DNA of 64,000 bases from Alteromonas antoniana (GTDB taxonomy: Bacteria > Pseudomonadota > Gammaproteobacteria > Enterobacterales > Alteromonadaceae). Numbering within the stretch: the stretch's first letter is position 1; the number at the start of each line of letters is the position of its first letter. The notes beneath the pieces are model-generated. The model was not told the origin of the DNA, made no database searches, and saw nothing but the letters and a program-made list of their open reading frames with translations. Location: assembly GCF_019249295.1 (NCBI RefSeq), contig NZ_JAESDH010000014.1:62001-126000 (forward strand). Direction: 5' to 3'. Shown here in pieces: positions 20,785 to 29,104 of this stretch. A program made the position numbers and the translations under genes.

Positions 20785-22289
20785 GCGACGCTCAGCTAAG
20801 CATCGATGACGTTGTTGCTAACTGTGAAAAGGAACAGCTGCATTTAAGCGGGCAAATTCAAAGCTTTGGGGCGCTTCTGGTAGTAGACAGTGAGTTGCAG
20901 GAGATCCGCTATGCCAGCGTCAATACCGAGGATATTCTGGGTATTGAGGCCGCCACGTTGATCGGCCAGTCATTGACCGGACAGTCCTGGTTTGATGACG
21001 TACTTTGCACCGAAATCGGGAAGAGTGAGGGAGATCGTGTTTGCCGGTTTGACCATCAGCTGGATGGCAGGGTCGTCAACCTTCGGGTATTACGTGGTGA
21101 CAATACGTTTATTGTGGAAGTCGAGCCGGTCAACGAGGATGGTAGTCACTGGTCATTATCTGAACTGAGAGCAATGCTCTATCCGCCGGCAAATAACGAG
21201 TGGGGGGCTAAAGATTACTGGAATCAATTGCTGGCCGCCATTGCCTCCGTGTTACCTTTCCATCGCTTGTTGCTTTATCGGTTTGAAGAAGACTGGACAG
21301 GCGAGGTTATTGCCGAACAGGCCCGAGAGAACGATATTCAGTATCTGGGGCTGAAGTTTCCTGCGTCAGATATTCCACAAATCGCCCGCAAGATGTACTT
21401 TGAAAACCCATCGCGACTGATAGATCACGTTGACCAGCCACCTGTTGATCTGATAGCAGATTCTGACGCTCCGCCAGACCTGACCTGGTCTGATTTACGC
21501 AGTGTGTCTCCTGTGCATGCCCAGTATCTCAGAAATATGGGAATTACGACGTCGTTTTCTATCCCGATTATCCTTTCAGGTAACCTGTGGGGCATAGTGT
21601 CGTGTCATCATCCGTCACATTTATATGTCGATGCACAAAGCCGTTACCAGTCTGAACAACTGGTAAAACATTTTTGTTCCATCTATGCCACTTATCTGTC
21701 GCGACAGCGCTTATCACTGCTATCCACTATCGATGACAAAATCAGCAGCATCACGGCACAAATGTCGCTGCTTGAGGGCTCTGACGAAGCGCTGAATCTG
21801 CTGTTAAATGAAACGACAGACACCTGCAACGGCAGCTTTTCAGCGGTGGTCATGAATGGAAGCTGGACCTGTTCAACGGATGACACAGATATTTCGCTAC
21901 TGAACAGCATTGATAAGCACTTTCGCCAGGACACCTCTGATTATATCCTCAGTGCGACCAACGTACGGGCACTGCCTGGTCTGGAAAGTGTCGAAGAGGC
22001 AGATGTCAGGGGCGCGTTGGTGATAAAGCTGGACCATTCACGCGAAAACACCCGGCTTTACATTTTTCGCGGTCCGGAAAAGCAACTAGTTGAATGGGCT
22101 GGCAACCCGGACAAGTCGAAGGCACAGGTGAATGAAACCGGCGCACTGTCTCCTCGTCAGTCATTTGAAAAGTGGACAGAAGTAAAAGGCGAAGCGTCGT
22201 TACCGTGGTCTAAATCAGACGTTCTGTTTGCGAAAAAAGCGCGGGTAGGCCTGATGCGATTTTTCAATCATATACGCCGGAACGGCTAG
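20781..22289 (+). CDS. Bacteriophytochrome photosensory core (PAS-GAF-PHY) with no output domain
   Basis: A 502-residue protein matching the bacteriophytochrome photosensory module. The N-terminal PAS has Cys15 in NCEKEQLHLSGQIQSFGALL, the biliverdin-attachment position of bacterial phytochromes. The GAF domain has FPASDIPQIAR (about 193), SPVHAQYLRNMG and LWGIVSCHHPSH, which hold the pocket Asp, His, Tyr and His. The PHY domain carries the tongue motif SPRQSFEKWTEVKG (about 457). The protein stops soon after, so it lacks the usual histidine kinase or GGDEF output. Start overlaps the CheB-CheR-GGDEF-EAL stop in ATGA, so coupling is likely and that protein is the natural partner. No heme oxygenase (biliverdin source) is in the window. 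Red/far-red sensing is inferred from retained residues. Confidence 0.9.
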   Translation: MSDAQLSIDDVVANCEKEQLHLSGQIQSFGALLVVDSELQEIRYASVNTEDILGIEAATLIGQSLTGQSWFDDVLCTEIGKSEGDRVCRFDHQLDGRVVNLRVLRGDNTFIVEVEPVNEDGSHWSLSELRAMLYPPANNEWGAKDYWNQLLAAIASVLPFHRLLLYRFEEDWTGEVIAEQARENDIQYLGLKFPASDIPQIARKMYFENPSRLIDHVDQPPVDLIADSDAPPDLTWSDLRSVSPVHAQYLRNMGITTSFSIPIILSGNLWGIVSCHHPSHLYVDAQSRYQSEQLVKHFCSIYATYLSRQRLSLLSTIDDKISSITAQMSLLEGSDEALNLLLNETTDTCNGSFSAVVMNGSWTCSTDDTDISLLNSIDKHFRQDTSDYILSATNVRALPGLESVEEADVRGALVIKLDHSRENTRLYIFRGPEKQLVEWAGNPDKSKAQVNETGALSPRQSFEKWTEVKGEASLPWSKSDVLFAKKARVGLMRFFNHIRRNG

Positions 22290-22322
22290 TAGGGTGAAGT
22301 ACACAACACGTCAGGGAATGCT

Positions 22323-23003
22323 ATGGCTTTAACAAAAACAGTTACCTCCGCAACCACCGTTATTTTGTTTGATCATGATGGTACCCTCATCGATTCTGAA
22401 GCAACACATTACCGGCTGTGGCAGGAGGTGCTTGCCCCCTACGACATCACATTGAGCGAAAATTTTTACTCTGCAGAAATGGCCGGGATCCCGGTGAACC
22501 AGAACGCGAAAGATGTGGTCAGACACTTCGGCATGAAGGTCGAGCCACAGGTGCTCGCCGATGCCAAGCATGAAAAAACCAGATTGTTTTTGCAGTCGCA
22601 GGCGTTCCCGTTGATGCCTTTTGCAAAAGAGACAGTTAAGGCCTGCGCTGAAGCCGGTTATACACTGGGGATTGTCACCGGTGGCAGCGGCCTGTCAGTG
22701 AAACGCACGCTGGAAACCTATGAGCTTGCTCAGTATATAAAAACCGTAGTCGCGGCAGAAGATGTCGAGCACAGTAAACCTGCGCCAGACTGTTACCTCA
22801 AGGCTGCTGCACACCTCAACATGACGAGCGAGCAGTGTATCGCAGTGGAGGACACACAGCATGGTCTCGAGGCAGCCATCAATGCGGGAATGCGTTGTGT
22901 AGTGATACCGACTTCACATTCGGAAAAGCACGATTTTCGCACCGCAAGCTCGCAGTATTCGTCACTTCAGGAATGGGTTGAAGCAGAGATCATCTCGCAC
23001 TAA
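22323..23003 (+). CDS. HAD-superfamily hydrolase (HAD-IA, phosphoglucomutase/phosphatase-like)
   Basis: A 226-residue HAD hydrolase. Motif I is LFDHDGTLIDSE (nucleophile and general acid Asp of DHDGT), motif II is GIVTGGSG, motif III Lys lies in EHSKPAPDCYL, and motif IV is AVEDTQHGLEAAINAG. The cap-domain placement is that of the beta-phosphoglucomutase/phosphoglycolate phosphatase group (HAD-IA). Substrate cannot be told from sequence. It starts 34 bases after the phytochrome gene on the same strand and could be co-transcribed, but no functional link is evident. Confidence 0.85.
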   Translation: MALTKTVTSATTVILFDHDGTLIDSEATHYRLWQEVLAPYDITLSENFYSAEMAGIPVNQNAKDVVRHFGMKVEPQVLADAKHEKTRLFLQSQAFPLMPFAKETVKACAEAGYTLGIVTGGSGLSVKRTLETYELAQYIKTVVAAEDVEHSKPAPDCYLKAAAHLNMTSEQCIAVEDTQHGLEAAINAGMRCVVIPTSHSEKHDFRTASSQYSSLQEWVEAEIISH

Positions 23004-23127
23004 CCATTTTAAGAAAATTCAAACTTTTAAACGCTAATCAGGTCTATAGCCACGACGTTGCCGTTGCAAATTTTACGCTCATGACAAAAAATACCCTTTA
23101 TTCCCCTGACTTCCGGATACGCTTTCA

Positions 23128-24405
23128 ATGATTTTTCGCACGCTGCTTGCAGTTATGGCGTTGCTATTTTTGCTGTCGGTAACAGCGATTGTCCTTATTG
23201 TAGAAAACGAGCCTCTGGTAAATGCCTCTGCCCCGGAGCAAGTAAATAACGCAGACACGGTAAATGGATTACTGGCGCAGCTGGAACGTAGTCTGAAAGA
23301 CCGGCACCAAAGTCAGCAGTTGACCATTACCGAATCGCAGTTTGATTCTCTGGTTGGTTTTGTGCAGCGAGCCTCTTCTGACTTTCGCGGACAAGTGAAC
23401 CTTACACCTGAAGTCAGCGCCGTTTACCTGACACTGGCGCTGCCTTATACCGGCGGGAATGGGTTTCTCAATGTCAGTATTGAGGTAGTGCCCGGTGACA
23501 GACTGATTATCGATGAGGTGCGTCTGGGCGACCTGACTGTGCCTGGTTCGCTGGCCTTCAGCATTACTGAGTGGCTGGTCAACACATGGACGCAAAGTGA
23601 TATCGCAACCTATGCGCGTACCCAGGTAGAAAGCGTGTCGATGACGCATGACGATGTCACAGTTAGCCTGGCACCATTGGATGGCTTATTGAAACGCCTC
23701 AATGAAGTGAAAAACGGACTGACGGTTGAACAGGATACCGAATTACGCGACCTTACCGCGTATTACCTGCGCTATATTTCCTGGCAGGATCTGTCGATTG
23801 ATTCCCAGTCTCATTCTCTGGCCGATTATATGCAACTCACGTTAGCCCGGGCCGGTCAGCGCAGTACGCCGGAAACTGCACCGCTACACAACAAGGCGGC
23901 GATTCTCGCGCTAGCGGTCTTTGTTGGGCATCATCGCATTGCAAATTTTGTTGGCGATATTCAACCCGACGCCGAGCGCGCGCTGAAGCCAGCCAAACCC
24001 GCACTGCTTCGCGGCCGCGAAGACCTGGCCCGACATTTTATCATTTCTGCCGCGCTAAAACTGTTGTCAGAACAGGGCGTGTCGCTGGCTATCGGTGAGT
24101 TCAAAGAACTTATGGACAGGGCTATGGGCGGCAGTGGGTATAGTTTTGTCGATCTTGCTGCAGATATGGCTGGCGTCGAGTTTGCCAGCGTGGCTACCGA
24201 TCCTGACAAAGCGGTAGAAGTGCAGAAACTAATTGGTTCAGTCAGTGATGAAGGTTTGTTTATGCCGCCTGTTGAGGGGCTTCCCGAAGGGCTCAGTAAG
24301 CAAAAATTCGAAGCGATTTACGGGCAGGTAGACAGCGAGAAATACCTCTCAGAAGTCAGTGAAATAAAACAGCGTCTGAAGACGATTGCACTTTATGCTG
24401 AATAG
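23128..24405 (+). CDS. Uncharacterised membrane-anchored protein
   Basis: A 425-residue protein I do not recognise. It has an N-terminal hydrophobic segment (residues 4-25) serving as a membrane anchor or uncleaved signal, and no other transmembrane segment. The region after it alternates short strands (for example SAVYLTLALPYTG, FLNVSIEVVPGDRLIIDEVRLGDL), and the C-terminal half is helical with an HNKAAILALAVFVGHHRIANFVGD stretch whose paired His may be functional. The large soluble part should face the periplasm. Codon use resembles neighbouring core genes, so it appears native. It lies alone after the HAD gene with a 124-base upstream gap. Confidence 0.7.
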   Translation: MIFRTLLAVMALLFLLSVTAIVLIVENEPLVNASAPEQVNNADTVNGLLAQLERSLKDRHQSQQLTITESQFDSLVGFVQRASSDFRGQVNLTPEVSAVYLTLALPYTGGNGFLNVSIEVVPGDRLIIDEVRLGDLTVPGSLAFSITEWLVNTWTQSDIATYARTQVESVSMTHDDVTVSLAPLDGLLKRLNEVKNGLTVEQDTELRDLTAYYLRYISWQDLSIDSQSHSLADYMQLTLARAGQRSTPETAPLHNKAAILALAVFVGHHRIANFVGDIQPDAERALKPAKPALLRGREDLARHFIISAALKLLSEQGVSLAIGEFKELMDRAMGGSGYSFVDLAADMAGVEFASVATDPDKAVEVQKLIGSVSDEGLFMPPVEGLPEGLSKQKFEAIYGQVDSEKYLSEVSEIKQRLKTIALYAE

Positions 24406-24703
24406 GGGCTACTGACCTTTATATGTCCATTTTTGCAGCGAACTGCTTCGGTGCAGGCAGGGAAGCGTCCATGCTTTATAGTTACTGCACATAAGCAGAG
24501 CTTAGACTGCAAACATATGCTGCCCGGCGTGCGCTTCATAAGCGCATTTTGCACAGCAATGCTCGTTATTCTTTCAGTCGGGCTAAATCACACTCCCCGT
24601 GCCTTGCTGAACATTTGCCTGGGTTGCACAGAATTCGTAAGTTAAGGGCCAGCAGACCCTGGAGGCGGGTCAACGTAAACGTCAGAGTCAGACTGGGCTG
24701 CCG
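24406..24703. other. Gap with no recognisable feature
   Basis: Convergent intergenic region of about 300 bases. Two overlapping short ORFs on the plus strand lack ribosome sites and protein-like composition. I see no terminator with a T-run and no RNA gene. Confidence 0.4.
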
Positions 24704-25018
24704 CTATCCCTTCGTTAATGTGGCCTGGAAGTGCGCCAGCGTTGTCAGCATCATTTCAATTTTTTTCACCAGTGCCGGCAAAGCCGCTTTCGCCTCGTCA
24801 TCATTCATGTCTTTAAGCGCCTGCCAGTCACGTGTGACCTCTTCAACATAGGGGCCGAATCGTTTGGCTTCGGTATCAAAACCGGCTTCGGCAGGGAAAA
24901 TGGCAGCAAACTTGCCCTTTTTGTCCTGCTGCAGGCGATCCAATGCCTGGTCTGCGTCGATTGACTTACGATACAGGGTTTGAATGGTGTCCTGAAGCTG
25001 CTGATGAATTTCTTGCAT
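24704..25018 (-). CDS. Small uncharacterised helical protein
   Basis: A 104-residue, predicted all-helical, soluble protein without signal peptide or Cys. Conserved-looking positions include LYRKSIDADQALDRL, KKGKFAAIFP and a C-terminal amphipathic helix. I do not recognise a characterised family. Coding potential is supported by the amphipathic periodicity and the clean start (ATG 25018). It diverges from the YjfB-like gene with 119 bases between them. Confidence 0.6.
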   Translation of the reverse strand: MQEIHQQLQDTIQTLYRKSIDADQALDRLQQDKKGKFAAIFPAEAGFDTEAKRFGPYVEEVTRDWQALKDMNDDEAKAALPALVKKIEMMLTTLAHFQATLTKG

Positions 25019-25137
25019 GTGATTCCTGAAAAAAGTGAAAAAAAGATCTAAAGGTTGTTAAGTGCCTGTCGATAACAGTTGAGGTGGGCAATTCTGCCTA
25101 CTTTTTAACTTTGCGACAAGCAACAAAGGAAACTGGT

Positions 25138-25329
25138 ATGGATCTACAAGGTGCTAACACCTCTGGAACGTCCGGTGCGTCACTTGAGTTGGCTTCTCTT
25201 AAATTGGCTAAAAACCAGCAAAAACAAGAGGGACAAGCGACGCTTCAGCTGCTGGAATCAGCCGCTGACGTACCAAAAAGCACTTCGGCAAACCCTGCGG
25301 TAGGCGCCAACATTAATACCTACGCGTAA
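25138..25329 (+). CDS. YjfB-type putative motility protein
   Basis: A 63-residue protein starting at ATG 25138 with AAAGGAAA upstream; an earlier in-frame start is not needed. It resembles the YjfB_motility family of small helical proteins: an N-terminal Ser/Thr/Gly stretch, a helix with repeated LASLKLAKNQQKQE, the QLLES segment and a terminal VGANINTYA like the family's GxxxDxYA ending. The family name reflects genomic association with motility genes in Bacillus; function is not known. Its stop is 1 base before the end of convergent epmB. Confidence 0.65.
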   Translation: MDLQGANTSGTSGASLELASLKLAKNQQKQEGQATLQLLESAADVPKSTSANPAVGANINTYA

Positions 25330-25330
25330 G

Positions 25331-26356
25331 TTACGGGTGCAGACGTAAGTCTATTGGCGTTTTGCCAGGCTGGCCGCCGATCTCTCTGACGAGTTTCGGC
25401 ACCAGAAACCCTGGCAAACGTCTTATTACTTCGGCCATTAACCCAGTGGCCAGCTCATCTGTTACATAAAAATGCCCCGCACCCTGCACCTTGTCCAGGA
25501 CGTGCAGATAATAGGGTAATATTCCCGCTTCAAATACCGCTTCACTTAACGCTACCTGCGCGTCAGCCGTATCGTTGATCCCCTTAAGTAACACAGCCTG
25601 ATTCAACAGGGTGATACCGGCTTGCTGTAATGAACGCAGTCGATCACGTAGTGGCTCGCTGACTTCATTGGCGTGGTTAATATGCAGTACCATAATGCGC
25701 TGCAGCGGGAGGTTCGTAAACCAGGCGGTAAAATCCTCATCGATACGCGCTGGCAGCACGACCGGCAATCGGGTATGAATGCGTAATCGCTTGATGTGCG
25801 GGATGTCGGCGATTTCTTCTGCCAGCCACTTCAGCTGTGTGTCTTTTGCCATCAGCGGATCGCCGCCGGAAAAAATCACCTCGTTGATTTCATCGTGGCG
25901 TCGCAGGTAGTGCAGGGTATCTTCCCACTGACTTTTGCTGATGCTGTTGTCGGCGTAAGGGAAGTGGCGGCGAAAGCAATACCGACAATTTACCGCACAA
26001 CCGCCGCGCACAATGAGCAGCGCGCGAGATTCATATTTATGCAGTAAGCCACGGGCGGCGGTGTCGTGCTCTTCCAGCGGATCTTCACTGAACCCCGGCG
26101 TAACAACGAACTCGTCCTTTAGCGGCATGACCTGCCTGAACAGCGGATCATCCGGGTTGCCTTTCTCCATCAAGGCTGCGAAGTGACGAGGTACACGCAT
26201 GGGAAATAAACGCCTCGCTTTGCTATCCTCCTGATAGGCGTTCACAGGCAATTGCAGATAGCTGAGCAACTCTTCCGGGTTAGTAAAACTAAAAGCTAAC
26301 TCTTTTTGCCAGTTATGCTCTACAGCAATCGCTTTTTTAGGTATTATTTGCGCCAC
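25331..26356 (-). CDS. epmB: EF-P beta-lysylation protein EpmB (lysine 2,3-aminomutase type)
   Basis: A 341-residue radical SAM enzyme converting (S)-alpha-lysine to (R)-beta-lysine for loading onto elongation factor P. The [4Fe-4S]/SAM motif is CAVNCRYC (CxxxCxxC), followed by FRRHFPY; further family motifs are [21 protein letters not shown] and [15 protein letters not shown]. It is shorter than clostridial lysine aminomutase, as EpmB is. Divergent from efp with only 36 bases between starts, and epmA follows efp, so all three partners are together. Confidence 0.94.
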   Translation of the reverse strand: MAQIIPKKAIAVEHNWQKELAFSFTNPEELLSYLQLPVNAYQEDSKARRLFPMRVPRHFAALMEKGNPDDPLFRQVMPLKDEFVVTPGFSEDPLEEHDTAARGLLHKYESRALLIVRGGCAVNCRYCFRRHFPYADNSISKSQWEDTLHYLRRHDEINEVIFSGGDPLMAKDTQLKWLAEEIADIPHIKRLRIHTRLPVVLPARIDEDFTAWFTNLPLQRIMVLHINHANEVSEPLRDRLRSLQQAGITLLNQAVLLKGINDTADAQVALSEAVFEAGILPYYLHVLDKVQGAGHFYVTDELATGLMAEVIRRLPGFLVPKLVREIGGQPGKTPIDLRLHP

Positions 26357-26392
26357 TTTGTATTTTGCACCTTATGTTTTATCAGAGGATAT

Positions 26393-26962
26393 ATGGCTAA
26401 TTACAGCACTAACGAGTTCAAAGGCGGCCTGAAAATCATGCTGGATGGCGAACCGTGTAACATTCTGGAAAATGAATACGTAAAACCTGGCAAGGGTCAG
26501 GCGTTCAACCGGGTTAAAATTCGCAAACTGATTTCAGGCAAAGTGCTTGAAAAAACGTTCCGCTCTGGTGAAAGCGTAGAAGGCGCGGATGTCATGGACA
26601 CCGAGCTTGCCTACCTGTACACCGACGGCGAATTCTACCACTTTATGAATAATGAAACATTCGAACAAATCGCCGCTGACGAAAAAGCGGTAGGCGATGC
26701 GATCAAATGGCTGGTGGAAAACGATGTGTGCACGATCACACTGTGGAACGGCTCTCCTATTACGGTAACACCACCAAACTTTGTTGAGCTGGAAATCACA
26801 GAAACGGATCCTGGCCTGAAAGGGGATACAGCCGGAACTGGCGGTAAGCCTGCAACGTTAAGCACTGGCGCTGTAGTTCGCGTCCCGCTTTTCGTACAGA
26901 CCGGCGAAGTGATCAAAGTGGATACCCGCTCTGGCGAATACGTCTCACGCGTACAAAAATAA
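26393..26962 (+). CDS. efp: Elongation factor P
   Basis: A 189-residue EF-P that relieves ribosome stalling at polyproline. The modified loop is KPGKGQAF with Lys34, the residue that EpmA/EpmB beta-lysylate. The start is ATG 26393 with AGAGGA just upstream; the longer frame overlaps epmB and is not conserved. The C-terminus ([14 protein letters not shown]) is standard. Followed 8 bases later by a terminator. Confidence 0.97.
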   Translation: MANYSTNEFKGGLKIMLDGEPCNILENEYVKPGKGQAFNRVKIRKLISGKVLEKTFRSGESVEGADVMDTELAYLYTDGEFYHFMNNETFEQIAADEKAVGDAIKWLVENDVCTITLWNGSPITVTPPNFVELEITETDPGLKGDTAGTGGKPATLSTGAVVRVPLFVQTGEVIKVDTRSGEYVSRVQK

Positions 26963-26970
26963 GTGATGTC

Positions 26971-26999
26971 GTGCACCTGTTCGGGTGCACGCCTTTTTT
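26971..26999 (+). terminator. Rho-independent terminator of efp, abutting the epmA start
   Basis: GTGCACC / GGTGCAC with a 6-base loop (26971-26990), then GCC and a T-run that runs into the epmA ATG at 27000. Confidence 0.85.
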
Positions 27000-27965
27000 A
27001 TGTCCTGGCAACCTACCACTACCCATCAGGCACGCGTCGACCGTGCGTCCTTATTAAAAACCATTCGTACGTTTTTTGAAGACCGGCAGGTGCTGGAAGT
27101 GGATACCCCTTTGTTGTCATCGGCAACGGTGACCGATGTGCATCTGGACGCCTTCCACACGCAGTTTGTTCACGCTACTTCGGGGAAGCCGCAGACATTG
27201 TGGTTACAAACCTCGCCGGAATATGCGATGAAGCGGTTACTGTGTGCACAGAGCGGGCCGATTTACCAAATTTGCAAAGCTTTTCGCCACGAAGGACAGG
27301 GTCGCTACCACAACCCCGAATTCACCATGCTGGAGTGGTATCGGCCCGGCTTTACCCATGAGAAGCTGATGGACGAAGTGGATGCATTGCTTGTCGCGAC
27401 GCTCGCCTGTGAGCCTGCTGACAAGCTCAGCTATCAGCGGGCGTTTCTTACTCATACCGACATTGACCCTTTGACAGCATCTCAGTCGGAACTGGTGTCA
27501 GCGCTGACGCACCATGGCATTGATATTTCTGAACCACAAACGCTGAATACAGATAGCCTGTTACAGCTTATTTTCAGCCTGGTGATAGAGCCCAAAATCG
27601 GCGCAGAGCGCCCGGTAATGGTATATGGGTTTCCTGCATCACAAGCCGCACTGGCAAAAGTAAATACTCACGATCCACGCACTGCAGACCGATTTGAGGT
27701 GTATTTCAAAGGAATTGAACTAGCTAACGGCTTCTATGAATTACAAGATGCCAGCGAGCAGCGTAAACGGTTTGAGGCCGACAATCTTGAGCGATTGTCG
27801 ATGGGGCTGCCTGAGAAGCCGGTAGACGCCCACCTTTTGCATGCACTGGAAGCCGGATTGCCAGATTGTGCGGGTGTTGCGCTGGGTATAGACCGGCTGT
27901 TGATGCTTAGAGCCGGCGCTACCGCTATCAGCGATGTCATCAGTTTTCCTGTAGCGAATGCGTAA
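27000..27965 (+). CDS. epmA: EF-P--(R)-beta-lysine ligase EpmA
   Basis: A 321-residue paralogue of the class II lysyl-tRNA synthetase catalytic core lacking the anticodon-binding domain (GenX/PoxA/YjeA). Class II motifs: VLEVDTPLLS (motif 1), QICKAFRHEGQGRYHNPEFTMLEWY split across motif 2 and its loop, and GVALGIDRLLML (motif 3). It attaches beta-lysine to Lys34 of EF-P. The start MSWQP aligns with family N-termini, but the ATG follows the T-run of the efp terminator directly and no Shine-Dalgarno sequence is visible. A GTG at 26985 inside the hairpin is the only nearby alternative. Confidence 0.92.
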   Translation: MSWQPTTTHQARVDRASLLKTIRTFFEDRQVLEVDTPLLSSATVTDVHLDAFHTQFVHATSGKPQTLWLQTSPEYAMKRLLCAQSGPIYQICKAFRHEGQGRYHNPEFTMLEWYRPGFTHEKLMDEVDALLVATLACEPADKLSYQRAFLTHTDIDPLTASQSELVSALTHHGIDISEPQTLNTDSLLQLIFSLVIEPKIGAERPVMVYGFPASQAALAKVNTHDPRTADRFEVYFKGIELANGFYELQDASEQRKRFEADNLERLSMGLPEKPVDAHLLHALEAGLPDCAGVALGIDRLLMLRAGATAISDVISFPVANA

Positions 27966-27972
27966 GCAAGCT

Positions 27973-27999
27973 GACGGGCTCGATTCCTACGAGCCCGTC
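27973..27999. terminator. Hairpin between convergent epmA and the PEP-CTERM gene
   Basis: Perfect 10-bp stem GACGGGCTCG / CGAGCCCGTC with loop ATTCCTA. Downstream on the plus strand is T-rich (ATTTATTTGATTTT) but not a clean run. Likely terminates epmA and possibly both genes. Confidence 0.65.
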
Positions 28000-28009
28000 A
28001 TTAGCTGAT

Positions 28010-28777
28010 TTATTTGATTTTCTTTCTGGTTCTAAGAGCACATAGTAGGCCTAAACCAAATAGCCCAAGTGTCGCTGGAGCCGAAACTTCAGCAGGCTCA
28101 AGGTCAAAAGCAAGAAGCCCTTGGTTGCCAAAATCAAATACGACATCGTCAATTGAGCCTTCAAAGGAAGATGCCCAACCGCTGCCAGTACCTATTTTAA
28201 TGCCAAGAATTTGTTCAGAAGCATAATCTACATCACTAGAACTATAAACATTATCATCCGTGTATGCAGGATCGAGAAGTTGAGCTAGCGTTGGACCAGA
28301 ATAACCTCCAAAAAAACCATTCGCGGAATCATAAACAGCTAAAATATTTTCTGTACCGTTAGTACTCCATGTATTCCAGGTATTGCCAGGAGCATTTATG
28401 TTTGCAGCATAACGAGGGTCGAAAGTCACTCTCTGACCAAACCAAGACCCATCACTGATACCATCCTGTGTTGTGTAAATCTGAACAAAAAAGTCGTTTT
28501 GTTCACCGCTAGTAGGCTTTTTCGTTTTAAATGATACGGACTCTAAATTGCCTAAGAAATACTCAGCGGTTGATGTGTCAAAATCAAAGTAGAAATAGTA
28601 CTCTGAATAGGGAGCAGCTCCGCCAAACGTATCTGCTGACCAGGCTCCATCTCCAACAGGTGCAGACGGGTCTGTTGTACCTGTAATACCCGTGCCTAAT
28701 CCATTATAAGCGACAACAGCTGCTTGACTGGAAAATGAAAGTGCTGCGACTAAAACTAAACTCAATCTTTTGAACAT
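28010..28777 (-). CDS. PEP-CTERM-type secreted protein
   Basis: A 255-residue secreted protein with signal peptide (LSLVLVAALSFSSQA) and a C-terminal sorting tail at 231-255: VSAPATLGLFGLGLL, then a basic cluster ending KKIK. This is the PEP-CTERM layout (short Pro motif, hydrophobic helix, Arg/Lys tail) in the variant with AP in place of EP that I recall from Alteromonadales; an exosortase would process it. The middle is rich in Tyr, Phe, Asp, Gly and Asn with probable beta-sandwich character (YYFYFDFDTSTAEYFLGN, WNTWSTNGTENILAVYD); no enzyme motif is visible. The gene is clearly AT-richer than its neighbours, suggesting separate acquisition. Confidence 0.8.
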   Translation of the reverse strand: MFKRLSLVLVAALSFSSQAAVVAYNGLGTGITGTTDPSAPVGDGAWSADTFGGAAPYSEYYFYFDFDTSTAEYFLGNLESVSFKTKKPTSGEQNDFFVQIYTTQDGISDGSWFGQRVTFDPRYAANINAPGNTWNTWSTNGTENILAVYDSANGFFGGYSGPTLAQLLDPAYTDDNVYSSSDVDYASEQILGIKIGTGSGWASSFEGSIDDVVFDFGNQGLLAFDLEPAEVSAPATLGLFGLGLLCALRTRKKIK

Positions 28778-29104
28778 TGTTCTTCCTTATTGTATTTATA
28801 TAATTTTGAGCAAAGATGTTTATGCAAGATTTACACCTCAAAAAAACCTCAACATAAACAAACTGATATGAAGGTGTTGTGTTTTATTTGTAAAAAAAAT
28901 TGACACTTTATGTTAACCGTCTTCTTGGTACCCTTTTGCCAGGCCACTTCCGATTTTCGCTACTTACTTACCACGATATTGGTTTTGTCGGAGAACATTG
29001 CTGTTCATCCGTTATCCGGAAAAATACCATTGACATCGAAATGCGCAAGGTTAAAAATGTTATAACATCACATAATGAATATTGATAACCGATAAGAGAT
29101 AACC
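28778..29104. promoter_or_regulatory. AT-rich divergent control region with a Zur-like palindrome
   Basis: A 327-base region between divergent genes, very AT-rich next to the PEP-CTERM gene. A TTGACA at 28899-28904 has no matching -10 at 17 bases. At 29057-29068 a perfect palindrome ATGTTATAACAT lies 36 bases before the TonB receptor ATG, matching the core of published Zur sites (ATGTTATA...). Since that receptor is His-rich and ZnuD-like, zinc repression is the natural reading, but it is inferred. Confidence 0.55.

Noticed and set aside
24433..24851. Two overlapping short open frames after the 425-residue protein
   Set aside because: No ribosome site, unusual composition, and one crosses into the convergent 24704-25018 gene.
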